The notes under the pieces are model-generated. The model did no database searches and was not told the origin of the DNA. It saw only the letters and a program-made list of their open reading frames with translations. A DNA stretch of 28,977 nt from JAICLL01 sp035252155 (GTDB taxonomy: Bacteria; Planctomycetota; Planctomycetia; Pirellulales; JAICIG01): positions 1 to 28,977 of the forward strand of contig DATFDL010000219.1 in NCBI GenBank assembly GCA_035252155.1, given 5' to 3'. Positions 15,624 to 23,231 of this stretch are shown here, piece after piece (the stretch's first letter is position 1; each line of letters starts with the position of its first letter). The position numbers and the translations under genes were made by a program.

Positions 15624-17024
15624 ATGCGCCACACCCCGCCTCGGCTGTCGTTCTCGGCCGGCACATTGCTGCTCGAGCGCTGCCCACGTCAGGCGGTCGA
15701 AAAGGTCTTTGGCCCACTGGGCTGGATGTGGGACCATCGGGCGGGCGCGTGGCGCATCGATGCCCTATATTATGCGGCCGTGCGCCGGCGGCTCAATGAA
15801 AGCCATCTGGCCTGCGACGACTGCGTGCCGCAATGGAGCGCCGTTGGCTGGCCGCGGCTCGACTTGCACTCGCTTCGGCCGGAGCAACGCGAGGCGGTCG
15901 AAGCCTGGCGGGGCCTGCGTCGAGCCTACATCGTCATGCCCACCGGCACCGGCAAGACCGAAGTCGCCCTCTCGATCATCGCCGAAGCCGCGGTCTCGAC
16001 GCTGGTAGTCGCCCCGGTCCGCGACCTGATGTATCAGTGGCACCGCCGCATCTTGCAGAGCTTGGGCTACGACGCCGGTGTGATCGGCGACAGTGTGTTC
16101 CGCGTCCGGCCCGTTTCGGTAACAACCTATGAAAGTGCCTACCTTCACATGGAGCGGCTGGGCGATCGATTCGGATTGATCGTGTTCGACGAATGCCATC
16201 ATCTGCCCGGCGCCGTGCGGCGCGACGCGGCCCGGATGTGCGCGGCGCCGATGCGGCTGGGATTGACCGCCACGCCCGAACGATCGGACGGGCGGCAAGC
16301 CGATCTGCCGGAACTGATCGGGCCGATCGCCTACGAGATGCCGCTGGCCAAGGCCCGCGGCAAGGCACTGGCCGAATACGAAGTGGTACGCATTCCGGTT
16401 TATCTATCTACCGAAGAGCAAGCCCGCTACGACATGCTGTCGCGCATCGTTCGCACGTACATCATCGAGCGGTCGAAGACCGCCCCGCATTTTTCCTGGG
16501 AAGACGTGTGCGGCGAGATGGCCAGCGAGCCGGAAGCCCGCCGCGCGGTTCGGGCGTTCCACGCCAAGAAGGCGATTGAAGATCGGGCGGCCGAAAAGCT
16601 GCGAGTGCTCGAAGATCTGTTTCGGCTGCACGCCGGCAGCCGCACGATTGTCTTCGCCGGCTCGAACGCCATGGCTCGCGATGTCTCGCGGCGGTTTTTG
16701 ATTCCGTGCCTGCTCAACCATTGCGGCAAGAAGGAGCGGCTCGATATTCTTAGCGGGTTGGAAGACGGCTCGTATCCGGCGGTGGTGGCCAACCGCGTGC
16801 TCGACGAGGGGGTCAATTTGCCGGCCGCCAAGGTGGCCGTGGTGCTGGGCGGCACGGCCTCGACGCGGCAAGCCCGGCAGCGGCTGGGCCGCATCCTGCG
16901 TAAGAGCGGCAACGCGCGGGCCACGCTTTATGAAGTGGTCTGCGCCGACACCAACGAAGATCAGCGCTCGCGGCGGCGGAGGGGAAGCGATGCTTACCAG
17001 GGAACTCGCCATCGCCGACTATGA
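15624..17024 (+). CDS. XPB/Rad25-type superfamily 2 helicase
   Basis: A 466-aa helicase. N-terminal residues ~1-80 match the small DNA-binding/damage-recognition region of short XPBs. Helicase motifs follow: LRPEQREAV (84-92), Walker A MPTGTGKT (105-112), LVVAPVRDL (127-135), Walker B DECH (189-192), LTATPER (214-220), VLDEGVNLP (392-400) and motif VI RQARQRLGRILR (415-426). A helical insert at ~260-335 is in the thumb position. XPB is a 3'-5' DNA translocase used in nucleotide excision repair and transcription in eukaryotes and archaea; only some bacteria have it. The 3' end overlaps the next gene by 35 bp, a Bax1-type nuclease known to partner archaeal XPB. No strong ribosome site precedes the ATG. 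Confidence 0.9.
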   Translation: MRHTPPRLSFSAGTLLLERCPRQAVEKVFGPLGWMWDHRAGAWRIDALYYAAVRRRLNESHLACDDCVPQWSAVGWPRLDLHSLRPEQREAVEAWRGLRRAYIVMPTGTGKTEVALSIIAEAAVSTLVVAPVRDLMYQWHRRILQSLGYDAGVIGDSVFRVRPVSVTTYESAYLHMERLGDRFGLIVFDECHHLPGAVRRDAARMCAAPMRLGLTATPERSDGRQADLPELIGPIAYEMPLAKARGKALAEYEVVRIPVYLSTEEQARYDMLSRIVRTYIIERSKTAPHFSWEDVCGEMASEPEARRAVRAFHAKKAIEDRAAEKLRVLEDLFRLHAGSRTIVFAGSNAMARDVSRRFLIPCLLNHCGKKERLDILSGLEDGSYPAVVANRVLDEGVNLPAAKVAVVLGGTASTRQARQRLGRILRKSGNARATLYEVVCADTNEDQRSRRRRGSDAYQGTRHRRL

Positions 17025-18213
17025 CGGCGCGCGGGTGCTGCCCGACCGCCTGACGCGCGGGCGCGACGCCGCGTATTTGGGCTACGCTGAGCGAATGCTC
17101 ACCGTCTACCGCACCGGAGTGGGCCGCACGCGGCGAGAATTGCACCGCGACGTGCATGCCGTGTTCGCGGATGAGGCCGATTGCCCGATGCGGCGGATCG
17201 AGGCATTTTGCAAGCTGCTCGATGATACGTCGGAGTTCGATCGCGATCGCAAGGGAGAAGCCCGTGAATTGCGGCGGCAAGTGTTTCGGCTGGCCGGGCC
17301 GCTGCATCCGCTGGTCGATTCAGTCGATCGGCTGTTTGAACATCAAGAGGCCGAGGCGAAGCGGCAGATCGCCGAGCAAATGGGCCGCTCGTGGGAAGAC
17401 GTTGACGGCGCGCTGTTCGCCGACGTAATCGAGTTTCATCGCTTGCGGCAGTTCGACGGCTACGCCGACGCGGCGGCTTTGCTCGCCCGCTATAACGTGG
17501 CGCAGACGCAGGCGGCGCTGTTCGACGCCAGCGAGATGACCGTCTGGGCGACCGCCGATTTCAAAACCGTTTTGCGTTACGCCAAGCTGGCGCGGTTGAT
17601 GCACACGATTCGCCCCACGAACGATGGCTATGTCATTCGCTTTGACGGGCCGGCCTCGGTGCTGCGCGAGACGCGGCGGTATGGGGCGGCGATGGCCCGC
17701 TTTCTGCCGGCGCTGCTCGCGTGCCGCGGCTGGCGGATGCACGCCGTGCTCCGGCCGAAGGGCCGCGCGTGGCTCTCGCGGCTCGATCTTTCGCCGGCCG
17801 ACGGGCTGACCAGTCAATTGCCTCCGCCCGACGAGTTCGACTCGGATCTCGAAGCGGCTTTTGCCGAAAAATGGGGCACCGAGCCGCGCGAACGTTGGAC
17901 TTTGCTGCGCGAGGCGGAGGTCCTGCACGTCGGGCAGCATGTTTTCGTGCCCGACTTTGTGTTCCAGCATGCCGATGGCCGGCGCGTGATGTTGGAACTG
18001 GTCGGCTTCTTGACGCCCGAGTATTTGCAGGCAAAGCTGGACACGCTCGCGCGTTTTGCGAATCACCCGGTGCTGTTGGCCGTGGCCGATTCGCTTGGCG
18101 AGGAAAGCACCGAATGGCCGTCCGGCACAATTCGCTTCAAGTCGGCGTTGCGCATCGGCGATGTGCTCGAACGGCTCAGCGAAGTGCGCGGCCCCGAATG
18201 CGGACGGCCGTAG
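16990..18213 (+). CDS. Bax1/DUF790-type nuclease, XPB partner
   Basis: The ATG at 16990 has GGAGGGG upstream and gives 407 aa. The N-terminus MLTRELAIADYDGARVLPDRL is typical of DUF790. The C-terminal part carries a PD-(D/E)XK-like nuclease core: a Glu in DLEAAFAEKW (~283-295), VPDF with Asp322, LELVGF with Glu336, and Lys349. Archaeal Bax1 binds XPB and cuts DNA at bubbles or forks; the same pairing here suggests an unwinding-and-incision unit. The start lies 35 bp inside the helicase gene in another frame, so translation is likely coupled. A GTAGGGTGGG-type hairpin follows 26 nt after the stop. Biological substrate in bacteria unknown. Confidence 0.9.
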   Translation: MLTRELAIADYDGARVLPDRLTRGRDAAYLGYAERMLTVYRTGVGRTRRELHRDVHAVFADEADCPMRRIEAFCKLLDDTSEFDRDRKGEARELRRQVFRLAGPLHPLVDSVDRLFEHQEAEAKRQIAEQMGRSWEDVDGALFADVIEFHRLRQFDGYADAAALLARYNVAQTQAALFDASEMTVWATADFKTVLRYAKLARLMHTIRPTNDGYVIRFDGPASVLRETRRYGAAMARFLPALLACRGWRMHAVLRPKGRAWLSRLDLSPADGLTSQLPPPDEFDSDLEAAFAEKWGTEPRERWTLLREAEVLHVGQHVFVPDFVFQHADGRRVMLELVGFLTPEYLQAKLDTLARFANHPVLLAVADSLGEESTEWPSGTIRFKSALRIGDVLERLSEVRGPECGRP

Positions 18214-18239
18214 GGACGAGGGCGTAGTGTGGGAGGACT

Positions 18240-18269
18240 GTAGGGTGGGACGAGCTTGCGAGCCCTACC
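18240..18269 (+). repeat. Dispersed 3'-end hairpin element, related copy
   Basis: It starts GTAGGGTGGGACGAGC and ends GCCCTACC, so GTAGGG and CCCTAC can pair. It lies 26 nt after the bax1-like stop, in the same sense as the gene, like the copies after larC and the glutathione peroxidase gene. Confidence 0.6.
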
Positions 18270-18327
18270 ATTGCAAGGCGCATAGGCCGGCAAGAGAAAT
18301 CACCATGGAACCGAGACGATCCAAGCG

Positions 18328-18525
18328 ATGGAACCGCCTGAATGGGCGGCCATTCCGCTTGGAGTAACTTTTCTCACGTTTTTATTCGCAGGGCCGCTTG
18401 TTGACCTTTACTTGATCGCTCTCGCAATTCGACGCTCATCGGCGTATCGAAAAGTGGCCATTTTCGATTCTGTGCTGACGGTCGTTCATTGGTATATGAC
18501 ATTACTTCCAGCGGTATCCCCCTAG
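18328..18525 (+). CDS. Possible small membrane protein
   Basis: A 65-aa frame with two hydrophobic segments (about residues 9-33, PLGVTFLTFLFAGPLVDLYL; and 44-62, FDSVLTVVHWYMTLLPAV) joined by a basic loop RRSSAYRK. The arrangement looks like a real two-helix membrane protein. The codon mix is more AT-rich than that of its neighbours, and no ribosome site is visible before the ATG. It could be a chance frame or a remnant. Confidence 0.4.
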   Translation: MEPPEWAAIPLGVTFLTFLFAGPLVDLYLIALAIRRSSAYRKVAIFDSVLTVVHWYMTLLPAVSP

Positions 18526-18562
18526 TTTACAAATAACCTCCGCTCCGTCGCGTCTAGTTCAA

Positions 18563-18585
18563 CGGCTCGGGCCGGCCGCGAGCCG
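18563..18585. repeat. Hairpin CGGCTCG/CGAGCCG
   Basis: The 7-bp arms at 18563-18569 and 18579-18585 are perfect with a 9-nt GC-rich loop. It lies between the small membrane ORF and the end of the glutathione peroxidase gene. Confidence 0.5.
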
Positions 18586-18666
18586 ATGCAACTCCTCATT
18601 GACCTTGAGGCGCCCGAGGGACAGCAATCGGGCTTGTTGCATAACCTCTCAGCTCATTCCAGCAAA

Positions 18667-18698
18667 CGGTGGGACTCGCTTCGCTCGGCCCACCCTAC
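18667..18698 (-). repeat. Dispersed 3'-end hairpin element, copy 2
   Basis: Read on the minus strand this is identical over 32 bp to 1348-1379. It begins 11 nt after the glutathione peroxidase stop codon, in the same sense as that gene. Confidence 0.75.
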
Positions 18699-18709
18699 GC
18701 GTCTGCAAC

Positions 18710-19300
18710 TTACTTGCCTGGCTTCTTCTTCAGCTCCTGCTCGATCTTGCTGACCACTTCGTCCGATTCCGGCTCGACCTTGGGAGCAAACCGGGCGACG
18801 ATCTTGCCGTCGCGGTCGATCAGGAATTTCTCGAAGTTCCAGGTGATGTCGCCGGCGAAATGCGGATCGGTCTCCTTGGAGGTCAGAAACTGGTAGAGCG
18901 GGCATTGGCCCTCGCCCTTGACCACGACCTTCGAGAACATGTCGAACTTCACGCCGTAGTTGTCCTTGCAGAACTCGGCGATCTCTTCGTTACTGCCCGG
19001 CTCTTGCTTGCCAAACTCGTTGGCCGGAAAGCCGAGGACCGCCAGTCCTTGGCCGGCGAATTTTTCGTGCAGGGCTTCCAGTCCTTCGTATTGCGGTGTC
19101 AGGCCGCACTGGCTGGCGGTGTTGACGATCAGCACCACCTTGCCCTTGTATTTCGAGAGATCGACTTCCTTGCCCTTGAGGCTTTTCATTTTGAAATCCA
19201 AGGCACTTGTCACTCGATCGGTTCCTTTCTCGGCGGCCCGCACGGCGATGGTCAGACACACGGCAAACATGCACAGCACAGCGGTCAGACGGTATTTCAC
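18710..19300 (-). CDS. Exported glutathione peroxidase-family protein
   Basis: A GTG at 19300 with AAGGAG eight nt upstream gives 196 aa. Residues ~1-22 are a signal peptide (MKYRLTAVLCMFAVCLTIAV...), so the enzyme acts outside the cytosol. The catalytic set is complete: Cys65 in NTASQCGLTPQY, Gln99 in GFPANEFGKQEPG, and Trp154-Asn155 in ITWNFEKFLIDRDG. It is a Cys-type (non-seleno) peroxidase and probably reduces peroxides with thioredoxin-like donors, as most bacterial members do. It is a single gene, followed by a 3'-end hairpin element and preceded by a cluster of palindromes. Confidence 0.93.
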   Translation of the reverse strand: MKYRLTAVLCMFAVCLTIAVRAAEKGTDRVTSALDFKMKSLKGKEVDLSKYKGKVVLIVNTASQCGLTPQYEGLEALHEKFAGQGLAVLGFPANEFGKQEPGSNEEIAEFCKDNYGVKFDMFSKVVVKGEGQCPLYQFLTSKETDPHFAGDITWNFEKFLIDRDGKIVARFAPKVEPESDEVVSKIEQELKKKPGK

Positions 19301-19439
19301 AGTTGCAGCTCCTTGTCGGAAAGATGCGATGCCCCGAATGCGGAATTGCGCCAGTTTAAGAAACAACCGCCAGCGGCGACAAGGGCCGGCCTGGCCGAAA
19401 TTCTCACGAATCCTGCGACTGTGCGAGACACCTGCTCCC

Positions 19440-19495
19440 GGAGGATGGCCTTCCTAGGCCGTCCAAACGTCGCGACGCCCTAGAAGGCCGTCCTC
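19440..19495. repeat. Palindrome of the GGCCTTCCAGGCC family, copy 2
   Basis: The left arm GGAGGATGGCCTTCCTAGGC (19440-19464 region) faces 19474-19495 with a few mismatches. It is clearly related to 8506-8563 but more diverged. It lies upstream of the glutathione peroxidase gene. Confidence 0.7.
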
Positions 19496-19501
19496 GCTGC
19501 T

Positions 19502-19603
19502 GTGGGCCGGTCTCTGACGGCCCACGAGGCCGGACCGAAGGTCTCTCGCCGGGCAGGACGGAGACCTTCGGTCATGCGAGTGGCGATGGTCGGAGACCAT
19601 GCC
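19502..19603. repeat. Cluster of three hairpins
   Basis: Hairpin 1: GTGGGCC (19502-19508) with GGCCCAC (19519-19525). Hairpin 2: GACCGAAGGTCTC (19533-19545) with a perfect 13-bp complement (19561-19573). Hairpin 3: ATGGTC-GGA-GACCAT (19586-19600). They begin 22 nt after the stop of the Mpo1-like gene on the minus strand and may end its transcript. Confidence 0.75.
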
Positions 19604-19624
19604 ACAACGGTCCGAACGAAATGA

Positions 19625-19963
19625 TTACTCCGCCTCTCCCAGGATCCGCCGCGTCTCGTCGCCCATGCGTCCGGTGATCATTAGCCCCCAAAGCTTAAAA
19701 TCCGCGGCCAGCGACCAGAGCGGATGGCGAAACGTGGCGGGCCGATTGCGCTCGATGGCCCAGTGACTGATCCAGGCGAAGGCATATCCGCACACCGGCA
19801 CTGCGATCAGCCCCCACCACCAACCCGAAAGCACCGCGGCGGCCAGCAGCAGCAAAGCCAAGGTGGTGCCGCAGAAATGCCAAGCGCGCGTCGCCGGGCG
19901 GCGATGCTCCCGCACGTAGTAGGGCCAGAAATCGGCGAACGATTCGATGCGGTCGGCAGCCAT
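19625..19963 (-). CDS. Mpo1-like / DUF962 membrane protein
   Basis: The ATG at 19963 gives 112 aa. The sequence FADFWPYYVREHRRPATRAWHFCGTTLAL carries the DUF962 pattern with conserved His residues (YxxxHxxPxxRxxHxxG). Two membrane segments follow (about 30-47 and 50-66), then a second His-containing stretch (FAWISHWAIERNRPATF). The yeast relative Mpo1 is an iron-dependent dioxygenase in fatty-acid alpha-oxidation; the bacterial role is not settled. The frame is open to 20206, but the extension reads through palindromic DNA. No strong ribosome site. Confidence 0.88.
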   Translation of the reverse strand: MAADRIESFADFWPYYVREHRRPATRAWHFCGTTLALLLLAAAVLSGWWWGLIAVPVCGYAFAWISHWAIERNRPATFRHPLWSLAADFKLWGLMITGRMGDETRRILGEAE

Positions 19964-20264
19964 CGAAAGCAGCGTACTTCGCAATCCATATCCCGGCAAC
20001 GGGCATTCGTTCGCTGCGCTCAAAGGCGAGTGCGGTGTGCGGATCGGCGCAGCATGTGGCAAAGCAGCACACCGCGTCCGCCCTGCGGGGCAGCAGCACC
20101 TCCCGAAGCCGCCCGAAATGGGCGGCGTGCGCCGCATCGGATCACCGCCGCAACCGGCACATCGGTTGCTTAGCCCAGACCCGAACATCCCACTGGACAG
20201 GAACATCGTTTCGTGTAAAAGTGGATGTAATTATCCACTATTGGTTGTTATGGTGCACCCAACC
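19964..20264. other. Divergent gap with hairpins
   Basis: No gene supported. It holds GCGGTGTGC (20033-20041) facing GCACACCGC (20068-20076), CCGCCC-GAAAT-GGGCGG near 20112, and the small palindrome at 20221-20238. It serves as the upstream region of both the Mpo1-like gene and the haem-motif gene. Confidence 0.55.
20221..20238. promoter_or_regulatory. Operator-like palindrome before the haem-motif gene
   Basis: GTGGAT-GTAATT-ATCCAC, perfect 6-bp arms, ends 11-26 nt before the candidate start codons. It could bind a regulator or form a leader hairpin. No clear Shine-Dalgarno lies between it and the start. Confidence 0.3.
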
Positions 20265-21557
20265 ATGTCATTCGTCCGTCGCATGGCGGCATACCTCCTG
20301 GTGATTCTCTCGGCATCCCTCGCCCAGGCTGAGTTGCCCTTCGAAGCCGAGCCGATCAATTACCTCACCGCGCCGCTGACCGATCCGGTGGCGCGGCTGC
20401 AGGAGATGCTGGAGCGGGGCGAAGCCGAATTGAAGTACGATGAACAATACGGCTACCTGCCCGACTTACTAAATCATCTGGAAATCAGCCCGACCTCGCA
20501 GATGCTGGTGTTCTCGAAGACCAGCTTTCAGCGGAGCCGCATTTCGCGGCGTAGCCCGCGGGCGGTCTATTTCAACGACGACACCTACATCGGCTTCGTG
20601 CAGCAGGGCGAGGTGATCGAGATCTCAGCGGCCGACCCGCAGCAGGGGGCCGTGTTTTATACGTTGGCGCAAGCCAAGGCCGAGCGGCCGACCTTGCAGC
20701 GGCAGACGCACGATTGCCTGCAATGCCATTCGTCGTCGAAAACGCAGGACGTGCCCGGCCATCTGGTGCGGTCGGTGTTTCCCGACGGTTCGGGCATGCC
20801 GGTCTTCAACGCGGGCACGTTCAACACCAGCCACGAAAGCCCGCTTAAAGAGCGGTGGGGCGGCTGGTACGTGACAGGCACGCACGGCCAGAAGCGGCAC
20901 ATGGGCAACGTGATCGTCACCGATCGGCAGCGGCCCGAGCGGCTTGATGTCGAACTGGGCGCCAACGTCGCCGAACTGACGAAGCTGATCGACACGTCGC
21001 CGTATTTGACCGGGCACAGCGACATCGTGGCGCTGATGGTGCTTGAACACCAGGTGAAGATGCACAACCTGATCACCGCGGCAGGCTATCAGGCTCGGCT
21101 GGCGCTGCATTACGAGGCGTCGATCAACAAAGCCCTGGGGCGACCCGCCGATCATCTCTCCGAAAGTACGCAGAGTCGCTACAAAACGCCCGCCGAAAAG
21201 CTGCTGAAGTATCTACTCTTTACCGAAGAGACGCCGCTGGAGGGCCGCATCACGGGCACGTCGCAGTTCGCTCAGGAATTCGCCGCGCGCGGACTGCGCG
21301 ATGGGCAGGGCCGCTCGTTGCGCGACTTTGATTTGGAACGCCGGCTCTTCAAATTCCCATGCAGCTACGAGATTTACTCGGCGGCTTTCGACGGTCTGCC
21401 CGACGTCGCGAAAGATTATATCTACCGCCGGCTGTATGACATCGTATCCGGGCAGGACCAGTCTAGTGATTTTGCCCGATTGACCGCCGCCGATCGCCAA
21501 GCGGTCCGCGAGATTTTGATCGACACGAAGCCAGGCTTGCCAGACTACTGGAAGTAG
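20265..21557 (+). CDS. Exported protein with one CxxCH haem-c motif
   Basis: 430 aa from the ATG at 20265 (an ATG at 20250 is also possible). The signal peptide is MSFVRRMAAYLLVILSASLAQA. A single CLQCH (151-155) sits in RQTHDCLQCHSSSKTQDVPGH, the form of a covalent haem-c site. Around it are PGHLVRSVFPDGSGMPVFNAG and WGGWYVTGTHGQKRHMGN. The latter half is helical, with several His/Met residues (HSDIVALMVLEHQVKMHNL) that could serve as a distal ligand. Planctomycetes have many such proteins of unknown electron partner. It is a stand-alone gene with no cytochrome-maturation or oxidase genes nearby. Confidence 0.82.
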   Translation: MSFVRRMAAYLLVILSASLAQAELPFEAEPINYLTAPLTDPVARLQEMLERGEAELKYDEQYGYLPDLLNHLEISPTSQMLVFSKTSFQRSRISRRSPRAVYFNDDTYIGFVQQGEVIEISAADPQQGAVFYTLAQAKAERPTLQRQTHDCLQCHSSSKTQDVPGHLVRSVFPDGSGMPVFNAGTFNTSHESPLKERWGGWYVTGTHGQKRHMGNVIVTDRQRPERLDVELGANVAELTKLIDTSPYLTGHSDIVALMVLEHQVKMHNLITAAGYQARLALHYEASINKALGRPADHLSESTQSRYKTPAEKLLKYLLFTEETPLEGRITGTSQFAQEFAARGLRDGQGRSLRDFDLERRLFKFPCSYEIYSAAFDGLPDVAKDYIYRRLYDIVSGQDQSSDFARLTAADRQAVREILIDTKPGLPDYWK

Positions 21558-21612
21558 GCTATGCAGGGGTCAGGGGTCGGATCAATTTTCTTTGAGAAAA
21601 TCGGCGATGGCA

Positions 21613-21705
21613 TCTGTAGGGAGCGGACTCCGTGCCGTTCCGAGTAGGGCGGGCCCACGTCGAATCGCAGTTCGCGGAACGGCACGGAGTCCGTTCCCCT
21701 ACAGA
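21613..21705. repeat. TCTGTAGGGAACGGACTCCG inverted repeat, second copy
   Basis: The arms 21613-21642 and 21675-21705 are near-perfect complements (one base change, one extra C). The 32-bp core resembles the core of the copy at 10604-10737 read on the other strand, so the two copies lie in opposite orientation. It sits between the haem-motif gene and the hemerythrin-like gene. Confidence 0.85.
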
Positions 21706-21816
21706 CCCGAACTATAATCACCGACTCGATCGCTGACGGACCAGTTGCCGCGCAGGCGCAGGATTTGCGGACTCTTAGCAGTTGGTTCACCCGACTGAGG
21801 CGCAGGGAGCGAGCTT

Positions 21817-22455
21817 ATGCCCCGTGTATTCGTCAATTTGGGACCGCCGCGTGAGAGCAGCTTTGCCAGTCCGTTGGGGTTGCTGTGCGACTGCCACCGA
21901 CGGATCGAGAGCTTTTTGGCAGACATGCGTCGCATCGCGGCCGAGGGACGCGGCGGAGCGCTGTCGGACGAAGACCGCGCCACGCTGGCCGGCGCGGTGC
22001 GCTATTTCACCGTTGCGGCGCCGCGGCATACGGCCGACGAAGAGGAATCGCTTTTTCCGCGGTTGCGGGCGATGGGCGGTCGGCAGGCCGAGCACGCATT
22101 GGCTGCACTGCGGCAATTGGAAGACGATCACGATCACGCCGACGCCTGCCACGCCGAGGCCAATGGGCTGGCCGAGCGATGGCTAGCCGCCGGCACGCTC
22201 GACTGGTCTGATGCGCAGCGACTGACGGAATTACTCGATACGTTGCACGGGATTTACCGCGAGCATATCGCGGTGGAAGATTCGACGGTGTTTCCTGCGG
22301 CTGGCGCCGCGCTCGACGCCGGGCAGATCGAGGCGATCGGGCGCGAGATGGCCGTCCGTCGCGGACTCGATTTTGATCGTGTAGTCGGCGGCGCCTCGGC
22401 GCCGCCGGTTGTTGAAGCGCGAATGCCGTTTCGCAGCGCAAGCGAGAGGGGATAA
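21817..22455 (+). CDS. Hemerythrin-like domain protein
   Basis: A 212-aa cytosolic protein; GGGAG lies seven nt before the ATG. It is a four-helix bundle with a hemerythrin HHE pattern: His27 (CDCHRRIESF), His71 and Glu75 (RHTADEEESLFPRL), His105/His107 (LEDDHDHAD), and His150 with Glu154 (YREHIAVEDSTVFP). These can hold a di-iron centre for O2, NO or redox sensing. The C-terminal ~25 residues lie outside the fold; their codons contain a perfect GGCGGCGCC/GGCGCCGCC palindrome (22387-22406). The next gene starts 2 nt after the stop, so the two are co-transcribed. Confidence 0.9.
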   Translation: MPRVFVNLGPPRESSFASPLGLLCDCHRRIESFLADMRRIAAEGRGGALSDEDRATLAGAVRYFTVAAPRHTADEEESLFPRLRAMGGRQAEHALAALRQLEDDHDHADACHAEANGLAERWLAAGTLDWSDAQRLTELLDTLHGIYREHIAVEDSTVFPAAGAALDAGQIEAIGREMAVRRGLDFDRVVGGASAPPVVEARMPFRSASERG

Positions 22456-22457
22456 AA

Positions 22458-22697
22458 GTGCACTACCTCTACGGCTCAAAGCGCGGCGTGCCGCGAAAGC
22501 TGGTGGCGACCTTTGACGGTGAACAGCAATTGTTGGCCTATGTTCGCTGGGCCACGCTATCGCAGCAGGAGGGGGTCTTCAAATTCGAGCAAGGCAGCCC
22601 GCTGGTCAGCTATCAGGGATGGAGCCACTCGCCGCAGCCGCTCACCGACGACGATCCCGCGACCGTCGAGCACAACCCCACGCCCAGCATGCTCTAA
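22458..22697 (+). CDS. Short hypothetical protein paired with the hemerythrin gene
   Basis: A GTG at 22458 gives 79 aa; GAGAGGGG upstream is a good ribosome site and lies inside the hemerythrin gene. The protein is soluble, with aromatic-rich strands (VHYLYGSKRGVPRKLVATF, LLAYVRWATL, FKFEQGSPLVSYQGWSHSP) and an acidic-proline tail. No family recognised. The 2-nt gap to the hemerythrin stop suggests coupled translation and a related job. Confidence 0.72.
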   Translation: MHYLYGSKRGVPRKLVATFDGEQQLLAYVRWATLSQQEGVFKFEQGSPLVSYQGWSHSPQPLTDDDPATVEHNPTPSML

Positions 22698-22871
22698 CCA
22701 TACGATGGCGGGTGTCGCGCCGGCCGTTAGCGTCGGGGGCAGGAACATGGCAGGCTCGTTTCGAGCGACCGTCGAGGTAATTGGGTGATCCCGCGGTAGA
22801 CCAACCCAAACCCAACGTTGCCTTCGCGTTCACTTTCCCCAGACGCTTCCTACTGCCAACACACGCGTGAT

Positions 22872-22892
22872 CCACGGGCCTCCTGCCCGTGG
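22872..22892. terminator. Hairpin downstream of csrA copy 2
   Basis: CCACGGGC (22872-22879) pairs perfectly with GCCCGTGG (22885-22892) around 5 nt. It lies 50 nt past the csrA copy 2 stop, with no U-tract. It also lies downstream of the hemerythrin pair, so it may serve both convergent units. The rest of 22698-22941 holds nothing else that I can support. Confidence 0.4.
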
Positions 22893-22941
22893 TTGCCGGG
22901 GGACGGGGTTGCCGACGGGCATGGCAGGCGTCCCCGGCGGT

Positions 22942-23133
22942 CTACGCCACCGCGCTGCTCGCGCCGGCGGGCACAGGAGGTGCGAACGATTCAAGCTCTT
23001 CGCGCAGCACCACGATGTCGGCCGGCGCCTCGATGCCCAGCCGCACTTTGTCGCCCGATAGTCTGACCACGGTGACGACAATCGAATCGCCCAGCTTGAT
23101 TCGCTCGTTTTCCCGCCGAGAAAGAACCAACAT
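22942..23133 (-). CDS. csrA: Carbon storage regulator CsrA, copy 2
   Basis: 63 aa from the ATG at 23133 with GGAGGG about 6 nt upstream. The sequence starts MLVLSRRENERIKLGDSIVV, and LSGDKVRLGIEAPADIVVLREEL matches the CsrA RNA-binding dimer; it is closer to the consensus than copy 1. It has its own promoter with a 33-nt leader. The leader contains ACGGAGG at the ribosome site, a possible place for self-regulation by CsrA. A small companion gene lies just upstream on the same strand. Confidence 0.95.
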   Translation of the reverse strand: MLVLSRRENERIKLGDSIVVTVVRLSGDKVRLGIEAPADIVVLREELESFAPPVPAGASSAVA

Positions 23134-23172
23134 GAAGAACCCTCCGTGCGTTGGTGGATGAACGTGGATGTA

Positions 23173-23201
23173 TGGATAGTATACGGACGTATCGCTGTCA
23201 A
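23173..23201 (-). promoter_or_regulatory. sigma70-type promoter of csrA copy 2
   Basis: Minus-strand -35 TTGACA (23201-23196), exactly 17 bp, then TATCCA (23178-23173). The -35 is perfect, the -10 weak. Predicted start near 23166 leaves a leader of about 33 nt. Confidence 0.5.
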
Positions 23202-23231
23202 GTCGAAGGCCACTACGGCGCAAGCGCCCGG

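Noticed and set aside
18599..19483. Plus-strand frame of 294 codons opposite the glutathione peroxidase gene
   Set aside because: Antisense of a gene with a complete catalytic set; the frame also runs through repeat DNA.
19947..20249. N-terminal extension of the haem-motif gene
   Set aside because: It overlaps hairpins and the start of the divergent Mpo1-like gene; the signal peptide begins at 20250-20286.
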